Positions 52,365 through 61,531 of a stretch of 64,000 bases of DNA are shown one piece after another (position 1 is the first letter of the stretch; each line of letters begins with the position of its first letter). The translations under genes were made by a program, and so were the position numbers. Origin of the DNA: CAZVFX01 sp964626565 (lineage in GTDB: Bacteria; Myxococcota_A; UBA9042; CAIXZC01); assembly GCA_964626565.1 (NCBI GenBank), contig CAZVFX010000008.1, positions 28,757 through 92,756 of the forward strand, read 5' to 3'. A model generated the notes under the pieces. The model was given only the letters and a program-made list of their open reading frames with translations, did no database searches and had not been told where the DNA came from.

Positions 52365-53612
52365 ATGAAGATCGCAGTGATCGGATCGGGCGGCAGAGAA
52401 CACGCCCTGGCGTGGAAGCTGGAATTCGACGTGGGTCCTCCCAACGTCTACATCCTGCCCGGCAACGGCGGCACCGTGAACAATGTCCCGCTGGATGGCT
52501 GCACCGACTTCCGGGGAGTAAGGGAATTCTGCGAGAAGGAAGGGATCGAGCTGATTATCGTTGGGCCGGAAGCGCCTCTGGCCGACGGCATCGTGGACTT
52601 CTTTGCCGACTCGGAGATTAAGGTGTTCGGACCTTCAAAGACGGCGTCCCAACTGGAAAGCTCCAAAGTGTGGGCCAAGGAGTTTATGCGCCGCCACGGG
52701 GTCGCTACCGCCGAGTTCGAAGCGTTCGGAAATCGCACCGCAGCACAGCAGATGGTGGCCGAGCTTGACGGCGACCTTGTAATCAAGTTCGATGGCCTGG
52801 CCGGCGGCAAAGGCGTCTATGTTTGCCGCAATCCCGAAGAAGCGCACACCGCGCTGGACGAGTTGGCCGAAACCTACGGCGAAGACGCCAGGTTCATCAT
52901 CGAGCAACGGCTGGAAGGACAGGAGATTTCTCTACTCGGCTTTACTGACGGCAAACATGTGCAACTCCTGACTCCATCTCAGGACCACAAACAACTCCTC
53001 GATGGTGATAAAGGGCCCAACACCGGCGGCATGGGAGCGTTTTGCCCGGTGCCGGGGTGCGACGACGCGCTCCTCGCCGAAATTAACGACGCAATAGTCA
53101 AGCCAACACTAAGGGGATTGGTCGCGGACAACCTGGACTACAGGGGTGTCATCTACTTCGGAGTTATGGTCACGTCCGACGGACCGCGCCTGCTGGAATA
53201 CAATGTGCGCCTCGGAGACCCTGAAACCGAAGTGGTGCTTCCAAAGCTGAAAAGCAGCCTGGCAGACCTGGTGCTCGCCTGCTTTGACGGCAGCCTTGAC
53301 ACGCTGGAATTGGAATTCACCCCGGGATACTACGTTGACGTGGTCCTGGCTTCAGGCGGATATCCGGGCGCGTATGAGACAGGTGTCGTAATCGAAGGGC
53401 TCGACTCGTGTCACGACGCCATGACCTTTCATGCCGGCACAAAACGGGAATCGGAGCAGGTGCTCACCGCGGGCGGAAGGGTGCTCAACGTGGTGGCCCG
53501 GGGGGACGACCTCTCCGAAGCTATCGCCAGATGCTACGCCGCAATAGAGGGAATCAAGTTCGATAACATGTACTTTCGGACCGACATAGGGAGCCGGGTG
53601 TGGGACGTGTGA
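52365..53612 (+). CDS. purD: Phosphoribosylamine-glycine ligase (GAR synthetase)
   Basis: This 415-residue ATP-grasp ligase catalyses step two of purine synthesis (EC 6.3.4.13). N-terminal IAVIGSGGREHALAWKL, PEAPLADGIVDFF and DGLAGGKGVYVC are diagnostic, as is RLGDPETEVVLPKL. I prefer ATG 52365 to GTG 52359, because the protein family starts with MKI(A/V)xGSGGREHA and GGAGG is well spaced. It follows purB by two bases and overlaps purN. Confidence 0.95.
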   Translation: MKIAVIGSGGREHALAWKLEFDVGPPNVYILPGNGGTVNNVPLDGCTDFRGVREFCEKEGIELIIVGPEAPLADGIVDFFADSEIKVFGPSKTASQLESSKVWAKEFMRRHGVATAEFEAFGNRTAAQQMVAELDGDLVIKFDGLAGGKGVYVCRNPEEAHTALDELAETYGEDARFIIEQRLEGQEISLLGFTDGKHVQLLTPSQDHKQLLDGDKGPNTGGMGAFCPVPGCDDALLAEINDAIVKPTLRGLVADNLDYRGVIYFGVMVTSDGPRLLEYNVRLGDPETEVVLPKLKSSLADLVLACFDGSLDTLELEFTPGYYVDVVLASGGYPGAYETGVVIEGLDSCHDAMTFHAGTKRESEQVLTAGGRVLNVVARGDDLSEAIARCYAAIEGIKFDNMYFRTDIGSRVWDV

Positions 53613-54184
53613 AGATCGCCATAATGATCTCCGGTCGCGGCAGCAACATGGAGGTCATCTTGCGTCAGGCGAAGGAAGGGATTCTTCGTGACTGCTGCGA
53701 GGTGGCGCTGGTCTTTGCCAATCGGGCGGACGCGGCGGGATTGGAAACCGCCCGGGCCGCCGGGGTGCCCACGGCTTCAATTGAGTCCAGAGGCAGGAAA
53801 CGGCGGCGGTTCGATAGGGAAGTGCTGGAACTGCTGGAAGGGTATCGACCGGACTACCTCGTGTTGGCCGGCTATATGCGAATCCTATCCGACCTTTTCG
53901 TGGAGGCCTATCGCGGGCGAATCATCAATATTCACCCCGCTGACACCGCCCGGTTTCAGGGTGTCGGCGGCTACGACTGGGCCTTCGACAACAAGCTGAA
54001 TGAAACGAAGATATCGGTGCACTATGTGGACGAAGGGGTGGATACCGGCCCCGTCATCGCTCAGGAGGTCGTCGACCTCACCGGAGCCGATTCCCTGAGC
54101 GAGGTTGAACGACGCGGACTGGCCGTAGAACACCGGTTCTACAGCGAAGTTCTGCGCCAACTGTTTTCCCACCAGAGGCAGTAA
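53600..54184 (+). CDS. purN: Phosphoribosylglycinamide formyltransferase, divergent
   Basis: This 194-residue enzyme transfers formyl from 10-formyl-THF to GAR (EC 2.1.2.2). IMISGRGSNMEVIL, LVLAGYMRILSD, INIHPADT and VDEGVDTGPVIAQEV are present, so the catalytic Asn, His and Asp are retained. The usual HPSLLPxFxG is HPADTARFQGVGGYDWAF, a divergent loop. GTG 53600 has GGGAG six bases upstream and overlaps purD by 13 bases. GTG 53609, with a GTGA overlap, is a possible alternative. Confidence 0.88.
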   Translation: MGRVKIAIMISGRGSNMEVILRQAKEGILRDCCEVALVFANRADAAGLETARAAGVPTASIESRGRKRRRFDREVLELLEGYRPDYLVLAGYMRILSDLFVEAYRGRIINIHPADTARFQGVGGYDWAFDNKLNETKISVHYVDEGVDTGPVIAQEVVDLTGADSLSEVERRGLAVEHRFYSEVLRQLFSHQRQ

Positions 54185-54185
54185 C

Positions 54186-55619
54186 ATGTGTGGAATCTTG
54201 GGAGTCTGCGGACAGGACGACATTTCTCGTGAGTTGATGCACGGCCTGACCGCGATCCAGCACCGCGGACAAGATGCGGCAGGTGTGGTCACGTTCGACG
54301 GTTGCTTCGGCATCAAGAAGGGATTGGGGCTCGTGAGCCAGGTATTTGAGGACACGGATTGCAGTCGCTTGAGCGCCAACTGCGGGCTCGGCCATGTGCG
54401 CTACGCAACCATCGGCTCCAACGATGTTCTGGACGCTCAGCCCATCGCGGTGAACTACCCCTTCGGGCTGGCCATGGTGCACAACGGCAACGTGGTGAAT
54501 TTCATGGAGTTGCGCCGTTCCCTCTACGAGGAACACCATCGCCTCCTCGATACTTCCAACGACGTAGCTTTGATTCTCTACACCTTCGCATCACAGCTTG
54601 AGACCAAGAACCTGAAGCACCTTTCAGTGGATGACATATTCGACACGGTGGAAGCGACCCAGATGAAGGTCCAGGGCGCGTACTCGGCCATCACCATCAT
54701 CGCCAATCGAGGATTTCTGGCGTTCACCGATCCGCACGGTATCAGGCCCATCGTCATGGGCCGCCGGTACACCGATCACGGCATCGTTTACGCCCTGGCC
54801 TCGGAGACAGCCTGTTTTGACTACCTGGGCTACGAAACAGTGCACAATCTCGCCCCCGGGGAAGCGGTGTTCATCGACAAGAACCAGCAGGTTCACCGAC
54901 GTATATGCCGCCAGGAGTCCCAGGCATTCTGCGTTTTCGAATACATCTATTTCGCCCGGGAAGACTCAGTGATCCATGATCGGCTGGTCGCGTCCGAGAG
55001 GGTACGCATCGGTCGGCGCCTGGCTCGCACCTTCCAGAAATCGGGACTCGAACCCGACATCGTCATCGACGTCCCCTCCTCCGCCTACTTCTTTGCCTCT
55101 GGACTGGCCGAGGAACTGGACGTCCCGTATCGCCGGGGGCTGGCCAAAAACAACCACGTCGGGCGCAGCTTCATAACTCCAACCCAGGTCCAACGGGAAC
55201 TGCTGGTGAGGCAGAAGCTGAACCCCATCAGAGGCGTCATCGAAGGTAAGAAGGTGGCGGTAGTAGATGACTCCATCGTGCGGGGAACAACATCGAAACA
55301 CCTGGTCCGGTTACTTCGAGAAGCCGGTGCCGACAAAGTCTACTTCGTTTCCGCGGCTCCGCCCATCAAATCCCCCTGCGTGTACGGCATCGACATGTCT
55401 GTAAAAAGGGAGATCATCGCCGCGCACTACACCGAAGCTGAGATCGCCCGCTACATTGAAGCCGACGCGGTGATCTACCAGAATCTGGACGACTTGCGGG
55501 ACCTCTACAAGGAGTTACCCTGCTGCTTCGCCTGCTTCTCCGGGGAGTACCCCACCGGCGTATCCCGGGAAATGCTCGAGCAGATTGAACAGGAGAAGGA
55601 ATGCTCGAACAGGATGTAA
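54186..55619 (+). CDS. purF: Amidophosphoribosyltransferase
   Basis: This 477-residue enzyme commits PRPP and glutamine to purine synthesis (EC 2.4.2.14). The N-terminal nucleophile Cys2 (MCGILGVCG) follows the initiator Met directly, so there is no propeptide. TAIQHRGQDAAG, HVRYATIGSN and MVHNGNVVN complete the glutaminase; VAVVDDSIVRGTTSKHL is the PRPP loop. Cysteines equivalent to the four 4Fe-4S ligands of the Bacillus enzyme appear to be kept: AFCVFEYIYFAR, KSPCVYGID and CFACFSGEYPTG. It overlaps guaA by 19 bases. Confidence 0.94.
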   Translation: MCGILGVCGQDDISRELMHGLTAIQHRGQDAAGVVTFDGCFGIKKGLGLVSQVFEDTDCSRLSANCGLGHVRYATIGSNDVLDAQPIAVNYPFGLAMVHNGNVVNFMELRRSLYEEHHRLLDTSNDVALILYTFASQLETKNLKHLSVDDIFDTVEATQMKVQGAYSAITIIANRGFLAFTDPHGIRPIVMGRRYTDHGIVYALASETACFDYLGYETVHNLAPGEAVFIDKNQQVHRRICRQESQAFCVFEYIYFAREDSVIHDRLVASERVRIGRRLARTFQKSGLEPDIVIDVPSSAYFFASGLAEELDVPYRRGLAKNNHVGRSFITPTQVQRELLVRQKLNPIRGVIEGKKVAVVDDSIVRGTTSKHLVRLLREAGADKVYFVSAAPPIKSPCVYGIDMSVKREIIAAHYTEAEIARYIEADAVIYQNLDDLRDLYKELPCCFACFSGEYPTGVSREMLEQIEQEKECSNRM

Positions 55620-57403
55620 AAACCATCGCGGTCCTCGATTTCGGCGGCCAGTATACCCACCTCATCGCCCGGCGGGTGCGCAACCTGAACCTGTTCAGTC
55701 GCATCTACCAGCCCGAGCAGTTCCATCCGGGCCGCGACCCCGACGTCGTCGGCGTCATTCTCTCCGGAGGGCCAAGCTCAGTCACCTCCCGGGAAGCCTA
55801 CTCAGTGAACTTCGCCCCCTCCCAACTCGATGTGCCCGTCCTGGGCATCTGCTACGGTCATCAACTCATCGCGTCCATGGAAGGAGGTGCGGTACACAGC
55901 GGTGGCGCCCGAGAGTACGGCATTGCCAGCGTCCGGTGCGACCGGGAATCTTTGCTCTTTCATGACCTGGAACCGGAGCAAACCGTGTGGATGAGCCATG
56001 GGGACCACGTGGAAGAAGTGCCGCCCGGCTACCGCGTTACCGCCTCGTCCAAGGACTTGCGGGTCGCAGCTTACGAGTCGAACGATGGAAGAGTGTTCGG
56101 GCTTCAGTTCCATCCGGAGGTGACTCACACCGCCAACGGCTTGACCGTGCTGGATAATTTCTTGAGTGCGTGCGTAGACCACCGGCCGTGGAACGCAGAG
56201 AGCATGACTGACCAGATCACCCGGCGCATCCGCGACGAGGCGGGGAACAGCCGCATCTTCCTTCTGGTCTCGGGCGGAGTAGATTCACTGGTCGCGCTGA
56301 AGCTGTGCATCGACGCCCTGGGCGAGGACCGGGTGATCTCCCTCCATGTTGACAACGGTCTCATGCGCCTGGGTGAATCCGCACAGATCATGGATTACCT
56401 GACGAACCTGGGATTCCGCAACCTGCATATCGCAAACGCCGAAGACGCGTTTCTAGACCAACTGGCCGGCGTGGCCGAGCCTGAAGCCAAACGGAAGATA
56501 ATCGGGCGCCTGTTCGTTGAAGTGCTCAACAGCCGGCTGGCAGACCTGGAACTTGGCGAAGACTGGAAGCTGGTGCAGGGAACCATCTATCCGGACACCA
56601 TCGAAAGCGGCGGCACCGACAAGGCCGCGGTGATAAAAACCCACCACAACCGGGTCGCTGAAATAGAAAAGATGATCGAGGAAGGAAGGGTTATCGAGCC
56701 CTTGAAGGACCTGTACAAGGACGAGGTCCGTATTCTGGGTGAACACCTGGGCCTCCCCGAACATCTCTTGAATCGCCACCCCTTCCCCGGCCCCGGCCTG
56801 GGAATCCGGGTGCTGTGCTCCGACGGTTTCGGCGACGAACCCCACGAAGAGGCGCTGAGTTCCCTCCTGGCCGAATACGGACTGGAAGGGCGAACCCTGC
56901 CCGTGCGCAGCGTCGGCGTGCAAGGGGATGCCCGAACCTACCATCACCCCGCTGCAGTGTGGTTTGCACCCGGCGTCACCCCCGATTGGAACACGCTCAA
57001 CATGTGTTCAGCTCGCGTCATAAACCGGCTGCAGACAGTAAATCGAGCCGTGTACTGTCGGCACCCCGTTGGGCCCGGAGACCTGACCCTGGGCCGGCAA
57101 TATGCCACCCGGGAGACCCTCGACCTGTTGCGGCAGGTGGACGCGGTGGTCAGGCGTCACACCGACACCATCCCTGCAATCTGGCAGGCGCCGGTAGTGA
57201 TTCTGCCACTCTACGACCAGGCCGGGAACAGGGCGTTCGTGATTCGCCCTATCTGCTCCAGGGACGCCATGACCGCAGATGTCTACAACATGGATTTCCC
57301 CTCCCTGGATACCCTCATCGCCGAACTGCAGCAGATCCCTGGCACAGGACCGATTTTCTACGATCTAACCACCAAACCTCCGGGGACAATAGAATGGGAA
57401 TAG
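55601..57403 (+). CDS. guaA: GMP synthase (glutamine-hydrolysing)
   Basis: This 600-residue enzyme converts XMP to GMP (EC 6.3.5.2). The glutaminase has C84 in LGICYGHQL and the His/Glu pair in LQFHPEVTHT. The ATP pyrophosphatase P-loop is LVSGGVDSLVAL. HHNRVAEIEKM, RHPFPGPGLGIRVL and the C-terminal TKPPGTIEWE are characteristic. ATG 55601 follows AGGAGAAGG inside the purF end. The length exceeds the typical 510-525; an extended central segment accounts for the difference. It is the last purine gene, and pyrC follows after 73 bases with no terminator visible. Confidence 0.95.
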   Translation: MLEQDVKTIAVLDFGGQYTHLIARRVRNLNLFSRIYQPEQFHPGRDPDVVGVILSGGPSSVTSREAYSVNFAPSQLDVPVLGICYGHQLIASMEGGAVHSGGAREYGIASVRCDRESLLFHDLEPEQTVWMSHGDHVEEVPPGYRVTASSKDLRVAAYESNDGRVFGLQFHPEVTHTANGLTVLDNFLSACVDHRPWNAESMTDQITRRIRDEAGNSRIFLLVSGGVDSLVALKLCIDALGEDRVISLHVDNGLMRLGESAQIMDYLTNLGFRNLHIANAEDAFLDQLAGVAEPEAKRKIIGRLFVEVLNSRLADLELGEDWKLVQGTIYPDTIESGGTDKAAVIKTHHNRVAEIEKMIEEGRVIEPLKDLYKDEVRILGEHLGLPEHLLNRHPFPGPGLGIRVLCSDGFGDEPHEEALSSLLAEYGLEGRTLPVRSVGVQGDARTYHHPAAVWFAPGVTPDWNTLNMCSARVINRLQTVNRAVYCRHPVGPGDLTLGRQYATRETLDLLRQVDAVVRRHTDTIPAIWQAPVVILPLYDQAGNRAFVIRPICSRDAMTADVYNMDFPSLDTLIAELQQIPGTGPIFYDLTTKPPGTIEWE

Positions 57404-57476
57404 TCACCACCTCCCGTACCCCGAGGGCGAGCGAGGGGCCTGCACCAAAACACCTCTCACCGGCAACGAGGCCACC

Positions 57477-58793
57477 ATGTTGATCATCAACGCCACCTGG
57501 CCCGACCGCATGGGCCGCATGCAAACCGGCTCCATGGAATTGCTCGAGCGCCGCATCCGCTTCCCCCGTGACGTACACTACTCCCGGCCCGACCTCCCAA
57601 TCTTCGACGCTAAAGACAAGATCGTGCTGCCCGGCTTTATTGACTGCCACACTCACTTGCGCGAACCGGGGCAGGATTACAAGGAAGGAATCGACAACGG
57701 CTCCCGGGCCGCGGTGAAAGGCGGCGTAACCACTCTGCTGGATATGCCTAACAATTCCCCCCCTTGCACCACGGGGCGAAGGTTGGAAGCCAAACGGCGC
57801 CTCTTCAAAGAACACTGCCGTACTAACTGGGGTCTGCATTTCCAGGCCACGTCCCGTGGCCCCCTGCCTCAGCCCGACAAAATCGCATCGGCCAAGGTGT
57901 ATATGGCGAAATCCTCGGAGGCAGACCCCGTTACCACTTTGCGGCGCCTCGCCGCCATCTTCGAAGCCTACCGGGTGGTGACGGTTCATGCAGAGGATGA
58001 GACCGCGTTTCGCAAAGCCCCGGCGCGTCCTGCCGGCCGCAAGGGCAAAGAAGGCAAGGCAGCGCTCAGACATCACAAGGATCGACCGGTGGCCTCCATC
58101 AAGAGCGCGTTGGAAAAAGTAGAAGCAGCCTACCGGTCGTTGCCCGCGACGGACAGACCGCGCCTCGTCCTCGCCCACATCTCCACCGGAGTGGAAGTAG
58201 ACTGGCTGTCGAAGATGAAGGACGAAGGCTTCGATGTCTGGGGGGAAACCTGCCCTCACTACTGCCTGCTTACGAGGGACGACTATCAGAAACGGGGGAA
58301 CGTCCTCAAGGTAAACCCGCCCCTGCGCGCGGAATCCGATCGCACCCGGGTTATGCGCGCGCTTCGGCGGGGACCTATCGATTTCCTGGCCACGGATCAT
58401 GCGCCCCACAGCCCCGCAGAAAAAGCAGACCTCGATTCGCCGCCCTCCGGCATCGCAGCGATAGAGTGGCTGGCACCCATCGCCGTGTCGCTGGTCCATC
58501 GAAAGATCCTCACCTGGGACCGCCTCCTCGAACTGGTCTGCGTCAACCCGTCCCGCTGTTTCTCCATTTCCGGACGGGACGGCATCGAGGACGGCAACTT
58601 CGCCGACATGGTAGTCATAAGACCGGAACCGTTGGACCCCGCGTCCGACGGGATTGTAACCAGGGCGGCCGCCGCACCTTACTCGGGATTCGACTTCACC
58701 TGCAGCGTCTCCGCCACCATCGTAAACGGGACGGTAATGTATGCGGACGGGCTGTTCGCAGACCAGACGCCGGGAAGGGAGGTTTGTCAGTGA
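57477..58793 (+). CDS. pyrC: Dihydroorotase
   Basis: This 438-residue metal-dependent amidohydrolase cyclises carbamoyl aspartate to dihydroorotate (EC 3.5.2.3). The first metal site is DCHTHLREPGQDYKEG; MPNNSPPCTT, VHAEDE, LAHISTG, GETCPHYCLLT and DFLATDHAPHSP follow. These are the class I dihydroorotase/allantoinase motifs. The 20 N-terminal residues before the amidohydrolase domain are atypical (NATWPDRMGRMQTG). It opens the pyrimidine half of the cluster, and its stop codon overlaps the GTG of pyrE. Confidence 0.92.
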   Translation: MLIINATWPDRMGRMQTGSMELLERRIRFPRDVHYSRPDLPIFDAKDKIVLPGFIDCHTHLREPGQDYKEGIDNGSRAAVKGGVTTLLDMPNNSPPCTTGRRLEAKRRLFKEHCRTNWGLHFQATSRGPLPQPDKIASAKVYMAKSSEADPVTTLRRLAAIFEAYRVVTVHAEDETAFRKAPARPAGRKGKEGKAALRHHKDRPVASIKSALEKVEAAYRSLPATDRPRLVLAHISTGVEVDWLSKMKDEGFDVWGETCPHYCLLTRDDYQKRGNVLKVNPPLRAESDRTRVMRALRRGPIDFLATDHAPHSPAEKADLDSPPSGIAAIEWLAPIAVSLVHRKILTWDRLLELVCVNPSRCFSISGRDGIEDGNFADMVVIRPEPLDPASDGIVTRAAAAPYSGFDFTCSVSATIVNGTVMYADGLFADQTPGREVCQ

Positions 58794-59404
58794 CCAAGTT
58801 TGAGTTCATTCAGTTTCTAGAGGAGAGCGGCTGCCTGAAGTTCGGGGACTTCACTCTCAAATCCGGGGACCGGTCGCCCTTTTTCATCAACCTCGGCGAT
58901 GTCTCGACTTCAGCCGAATTGGCTACCCTCGGCAGTATGCTGGCGGCTGAATTGGGAACCGCGTTCGCAGGGACAACGGTGCTGTTCGGACCGGCTTACA
59001 AAGGAATCCCCATGGTGACGGCCGCAGCCCTTGCCATGGCTGACAGCAGCCGGTCGGTAGCCATCTTTTACGACCGCAAGGAAGGCAAGGGACACGGCGA
59101 AAGAGGCACCTACATCGGCACCTCCCCTACCCCGGCCGACAAGGTGGTTATCGTGGATGACGTGCTCAGCTCCGGCGGCACCAAAGTGGCTGCGATAGCA
59201 AAATTGGAACGGGATTTCGCGGTTAGCCCCGCAGGTGTGCTGGTGACAGTGGACCGTCGGCGCAAGGCAGACACAGCCGAGCCCCTGCCTTTTTGCCTGC
59301 ACGCGATAGTAGACATCGTTGACCTGGCTGACTACCTGGGCCAACGGTCAGACCCCCGCGAAGCGGATGTGCGAGCCTTTTACGAAGGAGAAACTTATGG
59401 CTGA
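58790..59404 (+). CDS. pyrE: Orotate phosphoribosyltransferase
   Basis: This 204-residue enzyme joins orotate and PRPP to give OMP (EC 2.4.2.10). FTLKSGDRSPFFINLG, YDRKEGKGHGERG and the PRPP-binding VVIVDDVLSSGGTKV are the family's motifs. GTG 58790 is preceded by AGGGAGG and overlaps pyrC by four bases. The longer frame back to 58466 lies inside pyrC and is discarded. The end overlaps pyrF by eight bases. Confidence 0.94.
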   Translation: MTKFEFIQFLEESGCLKFGDFTLKSGDRSPFFINLGDVSTSAELATLGSMLAAELGTAFAGTTVLFGPAYKGIPMVTAAALAMADSSRSVAIFYDRKEGKGHGERGTYIGTSPTPADKVVIVDDVLSSGGTKVAAIAKLERDFAVSPAGVLVTVDRRRKADTAEPLPFCLHAIVDIVDLADYLGQRSDPREADVRAFYEGETYG

Positions 59405-60092
59405 AAGAGATGTCCGGCTGATCCCGGCACTGGACTGCAACGAGCTTGAAGACGCGGTGCGCATCGCCCGAGCGGTTGGCCACCTGGACTTTGTATACGG
59501 ATTCAAGGTCGGGTTCTCCCTGGGCCTCGCCCATGGCTTGCCCCGGGTTGTGAACCAGCTCCGGGCACACACCAACAAGCCGATCATCTACGACCACCAG
59601 AAGGCGGCCACCGACATCCCGGCGACGGGCGCCCTGTTTGCGCACACGGTTGCCGCGGCAGGAGTGGACGAGGCGATCCTGTTTCCCCAGGCGGGGCCCG
59701 AGACCCTCAAGGCGTGGATCGACGCCCTGGCCACGGCCGGAGCGGAGATCATCGTCGGAGGCGTAATGACTCATCCCGCCTACCTGGTCTCGGAAGGTGG
59801 ATTCATCGCAGATGAAGCGGTGACCCGCATGTACCGCATCGCGATCGAAAACGGGGTGAGCAGGTTCGTCGTCCCGCTCACCAAGCCCGAAGTCACCGAG
59901 CAGCTCTATCGCGAAGCCGGAATGACCGATGAGCACCGCTTCTATTCCCCTGGTTTGGGGCGCCAGGGCGGAGACCCGGCTCGATTCGAGTTTCTGAAGA
60001 CACACTATCTGATCGTCGGAAGGGCGCTGCTGTCCGCCGACGATCCCGAACAATACGTCAACCTAATGGAGAGGCAGGTGAAGTCCAAATGA
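59397..60092 (+). CDS. pyrF: Orotidine 5'-phosphate decarboxylase
   Basis: This 231-residue TIM-barrel enzyme produces UMP (EC 4.1.1.23). LIPALDCNELEDAVRIA begins the barrel, and ends such as PGLGRQGGDPARFEF and HYLIVGRALLSADDP fit the phosphate site. The catalytic segment reads YDHQKAATDIP, with one residue more between Lys and Asp than the usual DLKxxDIP. I recall similar versions in some archaeal proteins. ATG 59397 follows AAGGAG. It overlaps pyrE and pyrB. Confidence 0.85.
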   Translation: MAERDVRLIPALDCNELEDAVRIARAVGHLDFVYGFKVGFSLGLAHGLPRVVNQLRAHTNKPIIYDHQKAATDIPATGALFAHTVAAAGVDEAILFPQAGPETLKAWIDALATAGAEIIVGGVMTHPAYLVSEGGFIADEAVTRMYRIAIENGVSRFVVPLTKPEVTEQLYREAGMTDEHRFYSPGLGRQGGDPARFEFLKTHYLIVGRALLSADDPEQYVNLMERQVKSK

Positions 60093-61012
60093 AGAAGCAG
60101 GACCTGATATCAGCGGAAGACTTGAGCCTTGAGCAATTGCGCCACTATCTGGAACTGGCGGCCAAAGTGGAGAAGATGCCCCGTGACGAACGAGCCCGCA
60201 TGTTGCCGGGCAGGGTGCTCGCAGTCATGTTTTACGAACCCAGCACGCGGACCAGGCTCAGCTTCGAATCCGCCATGTGCCGGCTGGGTGGAAGCGTGGT
60301 TGGTTTCTCCGATATTCAGAACACGTCGGTCAGGAAGGGGGAATCCCTCGCCGATACGGTCCACACAGTGGAGCAATACGCGGACGTGCTCGTGATTCGC
60401 CATCCCCAGGAAGGAGCAGCCAGGCTCACCGCCGATTTGAGCCGGCTCCCGGTGCTCAATGCCGGAGATGGGGCCAACCAGCACCCGACGCAAACCCTGC
60501 TGGACCTCTACACAATCCAGCGGTTCTTCGGCAGAGTGGATAATTTGAAAATCGCGCTGGCCGGCGACCTCAAGTACTCCCGCACCGTGCACTCCCTGTT
60601 TCGGGCGCTCATGAAATTCGAAAACATCGAATTCACCCTGGTTTCTCCGGAAACCCTGAGGCTGCCTGAATACCTCACCCACAGCGTGGAGGGGCGGGCC
60701 CCTGTTTTCACCGAGACGGTGGATATCACCCAGGCGCTGAAAGAGTGCGACATAGTGTATATGACCCGTATCCAGAAGGAACGTTTTGCAGACGTGGTGG
60801 AATACGAAAAGGTCAAGGATGCCTACTGCATCGAGGCCAACATGCTGGCAGACGCCAAAGAACACCTGAAGATCCTCCACCCCCTGCCCAGGGTCAACGA
60901 GATCTCCCACGACGTCGACGAAACTCCTTTCGCCGGCTATTTCGAGCAGGTGGGCAACGGCCTCACCATGCGCCAGGCAATCCTGTTGGATGTCCTCGGG
61001 GTGGAAATCTAG
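60089..61012 (+). CDS. pyrB: Aspartate carbamoyltransferase, catalytic subunit
   Basis: This 307-residue enzyme makes carbamoyl aspartate (EC 2.1.3.2). The carbamoyl-phosphate loop is FYEPSTRTRLSFESAM; VRKGESLADTV, GANQHPTQTLLDLYT, GDLKYSRTVHSL and LHPLPRVNEIS are present. It begins within the pyrF stop (ATGA) and is followed after 18 bases by pyrI, so the enzyme is the regulated E. coli-type holoenzyme. Confidence 0.96.
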   Translation: MKKQDLISAEDLSLEQLRHYLELAAKVEKMPRDERARMLPGRVLAVMFYEPSTRTRLSFESAMCRLGGSVVGFSDIQNTSVRKGESLADTVHTVEQYADVLVIRHPQEGAARLTADLSRLPVLNAGDGANQHPTQTLLDLYTIQRFFGRVDNLKIALAGDLKYSRTVHSLFRALMKFENIEFTLVSPETLRLPEYLTHSVEGRAPVFTETVDITQALKECDIVYMTRIQKERFADVVEYEKVKDAYCIEANMLADAKEHLKILHPLPRVNEISHDVDETPFAGYFEQVGNGLTMRQAILLDVLGVEI

Positions 61013-61030
61013 AGATCAAAGGAGAATACA

Positions 61031-61504
61031 ATGGATGATAAAAGAACCCTGCTCATACCGAAAATCGAAGACGGCATCGTAATCGACCATATTCCCGCGG
61101 GCCTCGGAACTCCCCTGCTGGAGCTGCTTCGGAAATACTCCGGTTTGAAGGACGAGATCTTTTCAGTCGGCCTCAACTACAAGAGCGACAAACTTGGTCG
61201 CAAAGACATGGTCAAAATTGGGGTCAGCGAATTGCCCAAGCGAGCGCTTCAGGAAATCTCGATCATCGCTCCCGGAGTATCCATCAAGGGCATAACCGAC
61301 TTTGCCGTTGATAAGCGCTATGTTCTTCACATGCCCGACGAAATCGTGGACCTGGTCAAGTGCAAGAACCCCAACTGCATCACCAATTCCGAGCGCAAAC
61401 TGGAAAGCCGATTCACCTGCATCCGCCGCGACTTGGCTCTCTATCGCTGCGGCCACTGCGAGCGGGTCTTCGAATTGGACAAACTAGAGAGAACCGTGGC
61501 GTAA
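61031..61504 (+). CDS. pyrI: Aspartate carbamoyltransferase regulatory subunit
   Basis: This 157-residue subunit binds the allosteric nucleotides and links catalytic trimers. The N-terminal nucleotide-binding part has IEDGIVIDHIPAG. The zinc domain carries C111, C116, C140 and C143 (CKNPNC, then CGHC). Feedback of CTP or UTP and activation by ATP are known for the family. RBS is AAAGGAG. Confidence 0.95.
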   Translation: MDDKRTLLIPKIEDGIVIDHIPAGLGTPLLELLRKYSGLKDEIFSVGLNYKSDKLGRKDMVKIGVSELPKRALQEISIIAPGVSIKGITDFAVDKRYVLHMPDEIVDLVKCKNPNCITNSERKLESRFTCIRRDLALYRCGHCERVFELDKLERTVA

Positions 61505-61531
61505 TGCGTCGTCATCCCGAGGCCGATCACA

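Noticed and set aside
57404..57476. Terminator or separate promoter between guaA and pyrC
   Set aside because: No stem followed by a T-run and no acceptable -35/-10 pair were seen in this 73-base gap.
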